Below, in pieces: positions 43,913 through 51,848 of a stretch of 64,000 nucleotides of DNA. The notes below the pieces were generated by a model. That model was not told the origin of the DNA. It ran no database searches and worked only from the letters and a program-made list of their open reading frames with translations. Both the position numbers and the translations under genes were made by a program. Origin of the DNA: Prevotella sp. E13-17 (GTDB lineage Bacteria > Bacteroidota > Bacteroidia > Bacteroidales > Bacteroidaceae); contig NZ_CP091787.1 of assembly GCF_022024035.1 (NCBI RefSeq), forward strand, positions 310,001-374,000, in the 5' to 3' direction. Positions within the stretch are counted from its first letter, which is position 1. Every line of letters begins with the position of its first letter.

Positions 43913-46900
43913 ATGAAACTTAACCATTTACTATTAACCCTGTCGGTTGCCCTTCTCGGTTTGACTAAGATTTGCGCACAATCATTCTATCATTTTGTGC
44001 CCACCGAGTATGTGGCTACCGACAACAATCGGGCGCCTCAGAGCGCATTCTCTTATGCAGAGCAGTCATTCACCATCCATTCTTCTGGCCAAAACAATGT
44101 GGCCTTCAAGATGGGTGGCGACTGCGATGGCAAGTATTTCATTACGCCAGCCGACCATTGGTTTGTGGTCAGCGGCCGTCAGCTGAAGACAGGTTCTGCC
44201 GATGCCTACCTGTGGTGGCTCAATGGCACTAATCACGGCTCGCAGGTAGCACCTGACCATGTTTGTGCCACGGCGGATGACCGTCAGGTGTTCGTCTGGA
44301 ACTTGCGCAATGGTAATGCCCTTTTTTCTTGGTTTGATGTCAACCGTGAACGAATGGTACTCAACAGCAATGGCACTGGATTTATCCTTGCCATGGGACT
44401 TACCGCTTCCGGTTCAGACGGAACGATTACAGACGTGGGCTACTATAGCGACATGGCTATTGTCAATGCCTACCCCGAACTGATGCAAGTGCTTGGCATC
44501 ACCCACGAGTCGCTGGCCCAGCAGATGAGCCAGGAACTGAGTGCTGTCATCTCTGCTGCCGAAGCACTGCTCGAAAGTCGTCCTGCCGATGAAACCGTCA
44601 AAAAACAGTTCCAGACAGCGATCGATGAGGCTCGGCAAATGCTCAGTGGTATCACCACTTCAAATTATGCTTCTATTCCCGATGTGATAGCCCGACTGCA
44701 GCAAGCCATGGAGCAGTATCGCGCCAAGAGCCGTCAGGTCTCCTGTCAGTTCACGTCCGATGGTCTGCTGGCTCGTTGGGACGAGATGTCTGTCCGTGTT
44801 CGTTTCGTCAATGACAGCATTCTGCGCATCACGAAGTTCGTGGGCGATGAAGCCCGCGTCGAGCCCAGCCTTGTGGTGAAGACCCCTGCTGCATCCGGTA
44901 TAGACTTTACTCATTCTGAAGCCGATGGAATCGTCACTTTGTCCACTTCAAAAGTACGCTTAACCTATCATTTAGGCGATGCTGTGGTCAGCGTCTATCG
45001 TCCCACGGGTGAACAGCTTTATACTGAGCTATCTGCTCATATCGCAGCCCAGGCCGATGGCCCCAACGATGCTTTTCAGTTGAAACAAACCTTCCGTCTG
45101 GCCGACGATGAGCAGATTTATGGTCTCGGTCAGTTGCAGAACGGACGTCTCTCGATGCGCGGTCTCAGCACCACCATGATTCAGGACAACCGCAGTATCT
45201 ATATACCTTATTTATATTCCTCCAAGCGTTACGCCCTCTATTGGGATAACTATTCGCCCACCACATTCACTGATGATGCCGCTGGCACCATGTTCTGTTC
45301 CACAGGTCAGGCCATCGACTATTATGTCTTGGTTGGCTCTTCTTCCGATGATGTGCTTCATGCCTGGCGACAGCTGACAGGCAAGACTCAACTGCCACCG
45401 CTGTGGAACTTCGGCCTCTATCAGAGCAAGCAGCGCTATCAGAGCACACAAGAGGTCATCGATGTGGTGAAGAAATATCGCCAGCTGGGTGTACCCCTCG
45501 ATTGCGTGGTGCAAGACTGGCAGTACTGGGGCGATGACAACCACTGGAATGCCATGGCTTTCTTGAATCCTAAGTACAATGACTATCAGCGCATGATCGA
45601 CGAGGTGCATGCCATGAATGCCAAACTCATGATCAGCGTGTGGGCCAACTTCGGTCCCGAGACACCTCAGTACAAGGAGTTTGCCCAGAGCGGTCGCCTC
45701 ATTCCCATCCAAAGTTATCCCACCACTGTGGCTACGCGCCCTTATGACGTTTATGACGCTGCCACCCGCAACAGTTTCTGGAACTACCTCTCTCAGGGAA
45801 TTATGAGCAAGGGCGTCGATGCCCTGTGGCTCGATTCGTCAGAACCCGACGACTTCAGCAATAAAGGCACCGACTACGACTATGTGACAGGTTTGAACGG
45901 ACGCACCTTCCGTTCGCTGCGCAATGCCTTCCCACTCTGTCATGTGGAGGGCGTCTATGACCATCACTTGGCCGACCCCACGCTCAGTGACAAGCGCGTC
46001 AGCATCCTCACCCGCTCCGCCTTTGCCGGTATGCAGCGCACTGGTGCCTTCGTATGGAGTGCCGATATCACCTCAAGTTGGCAGACCCTCGCAGCCCAGA
46101 TTCCTGCTGCCTGCAACTTCTCAGTGTCGGGCCTTCCTTATTGGAACAGCGATACGGGCGCTTTCTTTACAGGCAGTTATCGCGGTGTGGGCGACCCCGC
46201 ATGGCGTACCCTCTACGACCGTTGGACCCAGTTCTCATGCTTCTGTCCGATGATGCGCTTCCACGGAGACAATACCCCACGTGAAATCTGGCAGTTCGGT
46301 TCGCAGGATGATGCTCAGGGTGACTATAACAATATTCTCCGCTATATCCGTCTCCGTTATCGCCTGCTGCCCTATCTCTACAGCACCGCCCATCAGGTGG
46401 TGGCCCACGATGATACCTTTATGCGTGGCATGGCGTTGGCCTACGAGGACGATGCTCAGTGCGTGGGCATCACCGACCAGTACATGTTTGGTCGTGCCTT
46501 TCTTGTGGCCCCCATCGTCACCGATGCTGGTGCCGGCCGCCATGTCTATCTGCCGAAGTTCGCCACAGCCACCACCGACAAAGGTCAGTGGTACGACTTC
46601 TGGACGGGTCGCATCCATACAGGCGGGAAAAGTCTGTTCCGCACAGCCCCTCAGGACATCCTGCCCCTTTATGTTCCTGCTGGTAGCATCCTGCCTTTTG
46701 GCCCTGAAGTGCAGTATAGCAGCGAGAAAGCCTGGGATAACCTTGAAATCCGCATCTTTGCCGGTGCCGATGGTCATTTCACGCTCTATGAGGATGAATT
46801 CGATGGCTATGGCTACAAACAAGGTGCCTGCAGTGAGATTCCTTTTGCTTGGGATGAAGCCTCACAGACACTCACCATTGGTGCTCGTCAGGGTGAGTTC

Positions 46901-47722
46901 CCCGGCATGCTGAAGCAGCGCACCTTCCGTCTGGTGAGGGTGTCATCAACAAAGGGTTTTGGCGATCAGCCCACAGCCACCTGCGATCAAGTAGTCATCT
47001 ACAACGGACAACAGCTGACGGTCAGTCTCAAGGAAACGCCCGAGACCGAGACAACCCCCGAAGATATGACCAATCTGATTGCTAATCCCAGCTTTGAGGC
47101 TGATGGCAAGACGCTGAACATGGCAGCACCACAGGGGTGGACAGTCGATAGCGAAACCACTTGGTGGGGTGTGAACACAGGTGGTGGCAATGGCGATCCT
47201 CAGGCCACCGACGGACAGTACATCTTCGGTGTGTGGGATGGTTCCGCCTCGAAGACGCCCACTGTCAGTCAGACGCTGACCACGCTGCCTAAAGGAAGCT
47301 ATACGCTGACCGTTGATATGCAGGCCAGCAACCGTTCGAATGAGACCATCCGTCTGGGCAAGCAGCATGTGTTTGCAGGCAGTCAGAAAGGATACTTTGC
47401 CCAACAGCTCAGCACTGCCGGCTGTGGTGATGTCTATCCCATGCAGACCATCTCGGTAGATTTCGATCAACCCGAAGACGGAACCCCCGTCACGATAGGC
47501 GTTTCTACCGAAGGTGCACCCGCCGAGACCTGGTTCAAGATAGACAACTTCCGCCTTTACCGACGTGGCGATTGTCCATCCATCAATGGCGTGCGTGTGT
47601 CTCACAAGGATCCCATCTGTTCGAACGACCATGCCGTTTATGGCTTAAACGGTCAAAAACTGCCGGTTCCATCGCGTCACGGTGTTTTTGTCAGTCATCA
47701 AAAAAAGTTCCTTCTCAGGTGA
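43913..47722 (+). CDS. GH31 family alpha-glycosidase (secreted)
   Basis: The 1269-residue protein has a signal peptide (1-23). The first 270 residues carry an added module with a helical stretch. Then come the GH31 N-terminal sandwich and barrel, with the nucleophile in ALWLDSSEPDD (D641) and the acid/base in YWNSDTGAFF (D747). A C-terminal carbohydrate-binding-like domain spans about 1054-1215 (NLIANPSFEADG onward), and a short tail NGQKLPVPSRHGVFV resembles tails of exported Prevotella proteins. GH31 includes alpha-glucosidases and alpha-xylosidases; VVQDWQYWGD leans towards the latter group, but substrate is not settled. Confidence 0.92.
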   Translation: MKLNHLLLTLSVALLGLTKICAQSFYHFVPTEYVATDNNRAPQSAFSYAEQSFTIHSSGQNNVAFKMGGDCDGKYFITPADHWFVVSGRQLKTGSADAYLWWLNGTNHGSQVAPDHVCATADDRQVFVWNLRNGNALFSWFDVNRERMVLNSNGTGFILAMGLTASGSDGTITDVGYYSDMAIVNAYPELMQVLGITHESLAQQMSQELSAVISAAEALLESRPADETVKKQFQTAIDEARQMLSGITTSNYASIPDVIARLQQAMEQYRAKSRQVSCQFTSDGLLARWDEMSVRVRFVNDSILRITKFVGDEARVEPSLVVKTPAASGIDFTHSEADGIVTLSTSKVRLTYHLGDAVVSVYRPTGEQLYTELSAHIAAQADGPNDAFQLKQTFRLADDEQIYGLGQLQNGRLSMRGLSTTMIQDNRSIYIPYLYSSKRYALYWDNYSPTTFTDDAAGTMFCSTGQAIDYYVLVGSSSDDVLHAWRQLTGKTQLPPLWNFGLYQSKQRYQSTQEVIDVVKKYRQLGVPLDCVVQDWQYWGDDNHWNAMAFLNPKYNDYQRMIDEVHAMNAKLMISVWANFGPETPQYKEFAQSGRLIPIQSYPTTVATRPYDVYDAATRNSFWNYLSQGIMSKGVDALWLDSSEPDDFSNKGTDYDYVTGLNGRTFRSLRNAFPLCHVEGVYDHHLADPTLSDKRVSILTRSAFAGMQRTGAFVWSADITSSWQTLAAQIPAACNFSVSGLPYWNSDTGAFFTGSYRGVGDPAWRTLYDRWTQFSCFCPMMRFHGDNTPREIWQFGSQDDAQGDYNNILRYIRLRYRLLPYLYSTAHQVVAHDDTFMRGMALAYEDDAQCVGITDQYMFGRAFLVAPIVTDAGAGRHVYLPKFATATTDKGQWYDFWTGRIHTGGKSLFRTAPQDILPLYVPAGSILPFGPEVQYSSEKAWDNLEIRIFAGADGHFTLYEDEFDGYGYKQGACSEIPFAWDEASQTLTIGARQGEFPGMLKQRTFRLVRVSSTKGFGDQPTATCDQVVIYNGQQLTVSLKETPETETTPEDMTNLIANPSFEADGKTLNMAAPQGWTVDSETTWWGVNTGGGNGDPQATDGQYIFGVWDGSASKTPTVSQTLTTLPKGSYTLTVDMQASNRSNETIRLGKQHVFAGSQKGYFAQQLSTAGCGDVYPMQTISVDFDQPEDGTPVTIGVSTEGAPAETWFKIDNFRLYRRGDCPSINGVRVSHKDPICSNDHAVYGLNGQKLPVPSRHGVFVSHQKKFLLR

Positions 47723-47771
47723 TTCTTTCACATTTATGTTCGTGACTTACAACTCGTTGTAAGCTAAAAAA

Positions 47772-47805
47772 CAGGCGAATTGTTTGGCAGTTCGCCTGCT
47801 TCTTT
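47772..47805 (+). terminator. Terminator after the GH31 gene
   Basis: Perfect 8-bp arms CAGGCGAA (47772-47779) and TTCGCCTG (47791-47798) with an 11-nt loop are followed by CTTCTTT. A second small hairpin CTTACAA-CTCG-TTGTAAG is at 47746-47763. The loop contains the -33 box of prfB. Confidence 0.72.
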
Positions 47806-47814
47806 ATACCTTTG
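47783..47814 (+). promoter_or_regulatory. Promoter of prfB (TTTG-N20-TACCTTTG)
   Basis: TTTG at 47783-47786 and TACCTTTG at 47807-47814 are separated by 20 bp. The ATG is only 5 bp after the -7 box, predicting a leaderless mRNA. The -33 box is inside the loop of the preceding terminator. Confidence 0.8.
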
Positions 47815-47818
47815 CACC

Positions 47819-48940
47819 ATGATTACACAAGACCAACTGAAAGATGTGCTCGAACGTGTGGAAAAGTTGGAACACTATCTTAAAATCGATCAGAAAAGAA
47901 TAGAGTGGGAGGAAGAAGATTTGCGTACGCAAGCTCCCGACTTCTGGGACGACCCGAAGAGGGCTGAGGCTCAGATGAAGAAAGTGAAAACCATCAAGAA
48001 GTGGATTGATGGCTACGATGATGTGCGCACCAAGGCCGACGAGCTGCAGCTGGCTTTCGACTTCTATAAGGAGGAGATGGTCACCGAAGAAGAGGTCGAT
48101 GCCGACTATGCCGCTGCCATTGCTGCCATCGAGCAGTTGGAGCTGATGAACATGTTGCGCCAGGAGGAAGACCCCATGGATGCAGTGCTCAAAATCAACA
48201 GTGGTGCCGGTGGTACCGAGGCTCAAGACTGGGCGCAGATGCTCATGCGTATGTATATGCGTTGGGCCGAGTCCCACGGTTATAAGGTCACCATCGCCAA
48301 CCTGTTGGAAGGTGATGAGGCTGGCATCAAGAGTGTGACCATGCAGATAGAGGGCGGTGAATATGCCTATGGCTATCTGAAGAGTGAGAATGGCGTCCAC
48401 CGTCTGGTGCGTGTTTCGCCCTATAATGCACAGGGCAAGCGCATGACGTCGTTCGCATCTGTCTTTGTGACTCCGTTGGTCGATGACACGATTGAGGTGT
48501 ATGTTGACCCCGCCAAGTTGTCGTGGGACACCTTCCGCTCCAGCGGTGCCGGTGGCCAGAACGTCAATAAGGTGGAATCGGGTGTTCGCCTGCGCTACTG
48601 GTACACAGATCCCGACACGGGCGAGGAAGAAGAAATCCTGATTGAAAACACCGAAACCCGCGACCAGCCCAAGAACAAGGAGCGCGCCATGGCGCTGCTG
48701 CGCTCACAGCTCTACGACCGTGCGATGAAGAAGCGCATGGAGGCGCAGGCTAAGATTGAGGCTGGCAAGAAGAAGATAGAGTGGGGCTCTCAGATCCGTT
48801 CGTATGTCTTCGACGACAAGCGCGTGAAAGACCATCGCACCAACTACCAGACTGGCGATGTCGATGGTGTGATGAACGGCAAGCTCGATGGTTTCATCAA
48901 GGCCTATCTGATGGAGTTCCCGGTTTCTTCCGACGATTAG
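47819..48940 (+). CDS. prfB: Peptide chain release factor 2
   Basis: The 373-residue factor reads UGA and UAA stop codons and triggers peptide release. GGQ is at 245-247 in SGAGGQNVNKVESGVRL. The stop-recognition tripeptide, SPF in E. coli, here reads SPY (200-202). The programmed frameshift site of many prfB genes is gone: at the aligned spot CTT is followed by AAA (codons 21-22) and the frame is continuous. I chose ATG 47819 because the open frame's earlier start lies before the promoter. The call of RF2 rather than RF1 rests on SPY and the N-terminal domain. Confidence 0.94.
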   Translation: MITQDQLKDVLERVEKLEHYLKIDQKRIEWEEEDLRTQAPDFWDDPKRAEAQMKKVKTIKKWIDGYDDVRTKADELQLAFDFYKEEMVTEEEVDADYAAAIAAIEQLELMNMLRQEEDPMDAVLKINSGAGGTEAQDWAQMLMRMYMRWAESHGYKVTIANLLEGDEAGIKSVTMQIEGGEYAYGYLKSENGVHRLVRVSPYNAQGKRMTSFASVFVTPLVDDTIEVYVDPAKLSWDTFRSSGAGGQNVNKVESGVRLRYWYTDPDTGEEEEILIENTETRDQPKNKERAMALLRSQLYDRAMKKRMEAQAKIEAGKKKIEWGSQIRSYVFDDKRVKDHRTNYQTGDVDGVMNGKLDGFIKAYLMEFPVSSDD

Positions 48941-49061
48941 TCTGCGAATATATATCGGCATTGCTGAGATGCAATTCCTATAGAATAAAGATCTCATAGT
49001 GGCACTATTCATGATGAATGGCGCCACTTTTGTTTTCCAATAGTGATACTTTTAAAATGGC

Positions 49062-49162
49062 TCCAGCCCCTGGATTGTCCCTTTCCAGCCCCTGGATTGC
49101 CCCTTTCCAGCCCCTGAATAGACCTTCTCCAGCCCCTGGATGACGCCATTCCAGCCCCTGGA
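49062..49162. repeat. Array B: five near-identical 13-bp palindromic units at exactly 22-bp intervals
   Basis: Units start at 49062, 49084, 49106, 49128 and 49150. Four are TCCAGCCCCTGGA, a 5-bp inverted repeat around CCC, and the third is TCCAGCCCCTGAA. The 9-bp spacers differ: ttgtccctt, ttgcccctt, tagaccttc, tgacgccat. The block is 101 bp, the same length and phase as arrays A1 and A2 about 33 kb away. No Cas genes are nearby. Confidence 0.95.
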
Positions 49163-49314
49163 TGCGGGTTGAAAGCTTTACTTTTGCTTGCAGAAAGTGG
49201 CACTATTGTCTGCCTGAAGTGCCGCTTTCGTCATGGAAGAGCGTCGCTTTACGGTGCTTAAACCGTTGCTCTGCCCCATAAATTACTTTGAAACAAAAAA
49301 TTAAACAAATAATT

Positions 49315-49345
49315 TTTGGCGAAACCGAAAAAAGTTGTATCTTTG
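49315..49345 (+). promoter_or_regulatory. Promoter of the small ORF and CYTH gene (TTTG-N19-TATCTTTG)
   Basis: TTTG at 49315-49318 and TATCTTTG at 49338-49345 with 19 bp between; leader of about 25 nt to the ATG at 49377. Confidence 0.82.
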
Positions 49346-49376
49346 CCTCTCGTAAACCTATCAAACATTAAGTATT

Positions 49377-49532
49377 ATGTCTAATAAACAAGGAAAGCAT
49401 CTGAATAAAAGGCAGAAGGCCTACGCAGAGAAACTGGAACAGAAAGGTACAAACGTCGTGGCATGGATTATCGGTGTGCTGATAGTCTGTGCAGTGCTGT
49501 ATGCATTTATCTCTGTATTGATGTTCGGATAA
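49377..49532 (+). CDS. Small membrane protein of 51 residues
   Basis: The sequence starts MSNKQGKHLNKRQKAYAEKL, a basic hydrophilic N-terminus of about 27 residues, and continues with a single hydrophobic helix (about residues 28-48, VVAWIIGVLIVCAVLYAF) and FG at the end. It has a full consensus promoter 30 bp upstream, and its TAA abuts the ATG of the CYTH gene, which supports real translation and coupling. I do not recognise the family. A membrane-bound regulator or small subunit is possible but unproven. Confidence 0.75.
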   Translation: MSNKQGKHLNKRQKAYAEKLEQKGTNVVAWIIGVLIVCAVLYAFISVLMFG

Positions 49533-50018
49533 ATGAGCGGACTGGAGATAGAGCGTAAATTCTTGGTACGCAGCAGCGACTATAAGCGCTTGGCGCATAA
49601 GAGCTACCGCATCAAGCAGGGGTATATCTGTAGTGGCGGTGGAAAGACTGTGCGTGTGCGCCAGCGTGATGACCAAGGATTTCTCACCATCAAGGGCCCG
49701 TCGCTCGACGGCGGACTCAGTCGCTACGAGTTTGAGAAAGAGATCAGCCTTGATGAGGCTGCCAAACTCTTTGACCTCTGCGAGCCAGGTATTATCGACA
49801 AGACCCGCTATCTGGTTGACTACGAGGGTTATACCTTCGAGGTTGACGAATTCTATGGCGAAAATGACGGTCTCGTGGTGGCCGAAGTTGAGCTGAAATC
49901 TGTTAACGACAATCCCAAACTACCTCCGTTCCTCGCTCAAGAGGTGACGGGCGACCGACGTTATTACAATAGTCATCTCCGCCAAAATCCCTTTTGTAAC
50001 TGGAAGGATAGTTTATAA
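49533..50018 (+). CDS. CYTH domain protein
   Basis: The 161-residue cytosolic protein carries the CYTH signature LEIERKFLV at its N-terminus, then alternating charged strands (KTVRVRQRDD, FLTIKGPS, SRYEFEKEIS, TFEVDEFYGEN, VVAEVELKS) that form the triphosphate tunnel. Short bacterial members are usually inorganic triphosphatases or related phosphohydrolases rather than adenylate cyclases. It begins immediately after the stop codon of the 51-residue membrane protein and is followed after 14 bp by a regulator gene. The substrate is inferred from the family only. Confidence 0.9.
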   Translation: MSGLEIERKFLVRSSDYKRLAHKSYRIKQGYICSGGGKTVRVRQRDDQGFLTIKGPSLDGGLSRYEFEKEISLDEAAKLFDLCEPGIIDKTRYLVDYEGYTFEVDEFYGENDGLVVAEVELKSVNDNPKLPPFLAQEVTGDRRYYNSHLRQNPFCNWKDSL

Positions 50019-50032
50019 CTATTCTTGGGCTT

Positions 50033-51565
50033 ATGAGCATACGTCAGACCATCTCTTGCATGGTCATCTTTCTATTTGTGGCAGTAGAAACGGCTTGGCC
50101 GTCGTCACTCACACCATCAGCCCTGATGGCCCAAGGTGACTCCTGTCGTTTTTCTTTAAAGTTCAATGAATCCCTGAAATACTATCAGCAGGCCTACGAT
50201 GACCTGACCGATAAGGGCGACCCTGCACTCAGGTTGCAGTTGTTGGAGCGCATCATGCGTTCGCACGACATGTTGCGCCATTGGAAGCAAATGCCCGAGG
50301 CCTCCTATCGACTCTACATGCTGGCTCGGCAGCAAGACGACTCCGTGTATCTGTCAAAAGCCCTCTTTATGCGGGGCCGACGCCTTTATAGGCAGGGCCA
50401 CAAGCAGATGGCGTATCAGACCTGTTTCCATGCCCTTGGCATCATGAAGCGCTCCAACTATGAGCATAAGTATCATGAACTGGCGGCCTACTATAGCTTG
50501 CTGTGTTTTATGTATTATGGTGATGGTTTGTGTCGAACAGCCATGCGCATGTGCGATAACGCAGAATACTGCGTGCGCAAGGGATCGCAGATTCACGACA
50601 AGGTGTGGCAGCAGCGTGCCTGGCAGCGTGTTTATACCATGCGCATCGCCCTGCTGACTGAGTTAGAACGCACTGCCGAGGCCGACCAAATCTATCAAGA
50701 GTATGTGGGCGAAGCCCTTTCCGATCCGTTGGTTGGCGATGCTCTGCTGGAGTATTATCGCCTGCGCCACATGAACGACGAGGCACTTCGCTATCTCGAC
50801 AGGTCCATCCAACATATTATGAGTGACGGCGATAGCTTGGGGCGCAACATGTTGAAGTTGTTAGCCGATAAAGGTTCTATCTATAATCAGATGGGCGACA
50901 GCCAGCATGCCGTTGAGTGTTTTGCCAGCACCACCCGTATTGCCGATTCCATCAGCGCTCATACGTTGGCCACCATCTCGGACGAAGTGATGAAGGTGAT
51001 AGACAATGAGCGTGCTAACTCGCGTCATGGTCAGCTCATCATAGTGATGGGCGCCGCTGCGCTGTTGCTGTTTGTTGTGATGCTACTGATGTTGAATTAC
51101 AGCTTGATGGTGCGTCGCAAGAACCAAACCATTATGGCCACTGTGCGCCAATTAATGCACTATCGCGACATGGTTGTGAGTGATCAGACTACCGATGGAA
51201 CCGTTGAAAATCGTTCAACAGATGCACCCGATGAAGTGCAACGACATTTCGAGGAGATAGATCGTCGCATCATCCGTGAACGACTCTTTGTGAAGCCCGA
51301 CTTCGGTCGCGACGATCTGATGGGCTTGATGGGTGTTGATAAAAACATGCTGGCCACTATTATTAATAAGTACACGAATACCAACGTGCCTGGCTATATC
51401 AACACCAAACGCATGGAATATGCCGTGACGCTCATCAAAAGTCATCCTGAATATACCATGGCTGCCATTGGCGAAGCCTGCGGTATCCCCAGTGCCACCA
51501 CGTTCATTCGAAATTTCAAGCATGTTTATGGCATGACGCCATCTGATTTCCGCCGACAACTGTAG
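50033..51565 (+). CDS. TPR-containing, membrane-anchored AraC-type regulator
   Basis: The 510-residue protein has a signal or anchor segment (1-24), an all-helical periplasmic region with TPR-like pairs (about 30-325), one membrane helix (about 336-358), then a charged linker and a C-terminal AraC-type helix-turn-helix (about 430-510, ending MAAIGEACGIPSATTFIRNF). Such proteins pass a signal across the membrane directly to DNA. It lies upstream of the fimbrial operon, so control of fimbriae is a reasonable guess from position only. A terminator follows 90 bp after its stop. Confidence 0.87.
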   Translation: MSIRQTISCMVIFLFVAVETAWPSSLTPSALMAQGDSCRFSLKFNESLKYYQQAYDDLTDKGDPALRLQLLERIMRSHDMLRHWKQMPEASYRLYMLARQQDDSVYLSKALFMRGRRLYRQGHKQMAYQTCFHALGIMKRSNYEHKYHELAAYYSLLCFMYYGDGLCRTAMRMCDNAEYCVRKGSQIHDKVWQQRAWQRVYTMRIALLTELERTAEADQIYQEYVGEALSDPLVGDALLEYYRLRHMNDEALRYLDRSIQHIMSDGDSLGRNMLKLLADKGSIYNQMGDSQHAVECFASTTRIADSISAHTLATISDEVMKVIDNERANSRHGQLIIVMGAAALLLFVVMLLMLNYSLMVRRKNQTIMATVRQLMHYRDMVVSDQTTDGTVENRSTDAPDEVQRHFEEIDRRIIRERLFVKPDFGRDDLMGLMGVDKNMLATIINKYTNTNVPGYINTKRMEYAVTLIKSHPEYTMAAIGEACGIPSATTFIRNFKHVYGMTPSDFRRQL

Positions 51566-51655
51566 GAATCAGAATCTACCCCCCCAAAAAATTAACACTT
51601 GATAACATAACGTAACTGTCAATATTACAAATTTATTGGTTCTTATACTGTGATT

Positions 51656-51690
51656 AACTTGCGCAAATATGTGCAAGTTTTTTTTTCTTT
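51656..51690 (+). terminator. Intrinsic terminator upstream of the fimbrial operon
   Basis: AACTTGC (51656-51662) pairs with GCAAGTT (51673-51679); three further inner pairs leave loop AATA. A run of T residues follows. Confidence 0.85.
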
Positions 51691-51810
51691 TTATCGTCTA
51701 AAACGCTTTAAATACATGAAAAACTATACCATTTGGACAAAATGAAAAACGTAAAAGACAATTTGACAAAAAGTAATTGTTAAAATTAGTAATGAAATGA
51801 AATCATTTAG

Positions 51811-51818
51811 TAATTTTG
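51811..51818 (+). promoter_or_regulatory. -7 box of the fimbrial operon
   Basis: TAATTTTG without a -33 match at the right distance. Upstream lie two near-identical direct repeats, ATTTGGACAAAA (51731-51742) and ATTTGACAAAAA (51761-51772), 30 bp apart, which may be activator sites. I see no large inverted repeats that would suggest an invertible promoter. Confidence 0.6.
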
Positions 51819-51848
51819 CCAATGATAGATTTATGTTATACAATATTA

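Larger units (their letters stand above)
48941..49376. other. Intergenic region holding array B and the promoter of the small ORF
   Basis: No coding sequence is supported in this 436-bp gap. Apart from array B (49062-49162) it contains two inverted repeats around the array: GCCACTTT at 49023-49030 with AAAGTGGC at 49194-49201, and CAATAGTG at 49038-49045 with CACTATTG at 49201-49208. A promoter is at the right end. No clear terminator follows prfB. Confidence 0.7.

Noticed and set aside
47879..47884. Programmed +1 frameshift in prfB
   Set aside because: The CTT is followed by AAA, not TGA, and the frame is continuous.
49062..49162. CRISPR array
   Set aside because: Repeats are 13 bp and spacers 9 bp, far below CRISPR sizes, and no cas genes occur in the window.
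51566..51848. Invertible promoter of the fimbrial operon
   Set aside because: No pair of long inverted repeats flanks the -7 box, and no invertase gene is nearby; only short repeats were found.
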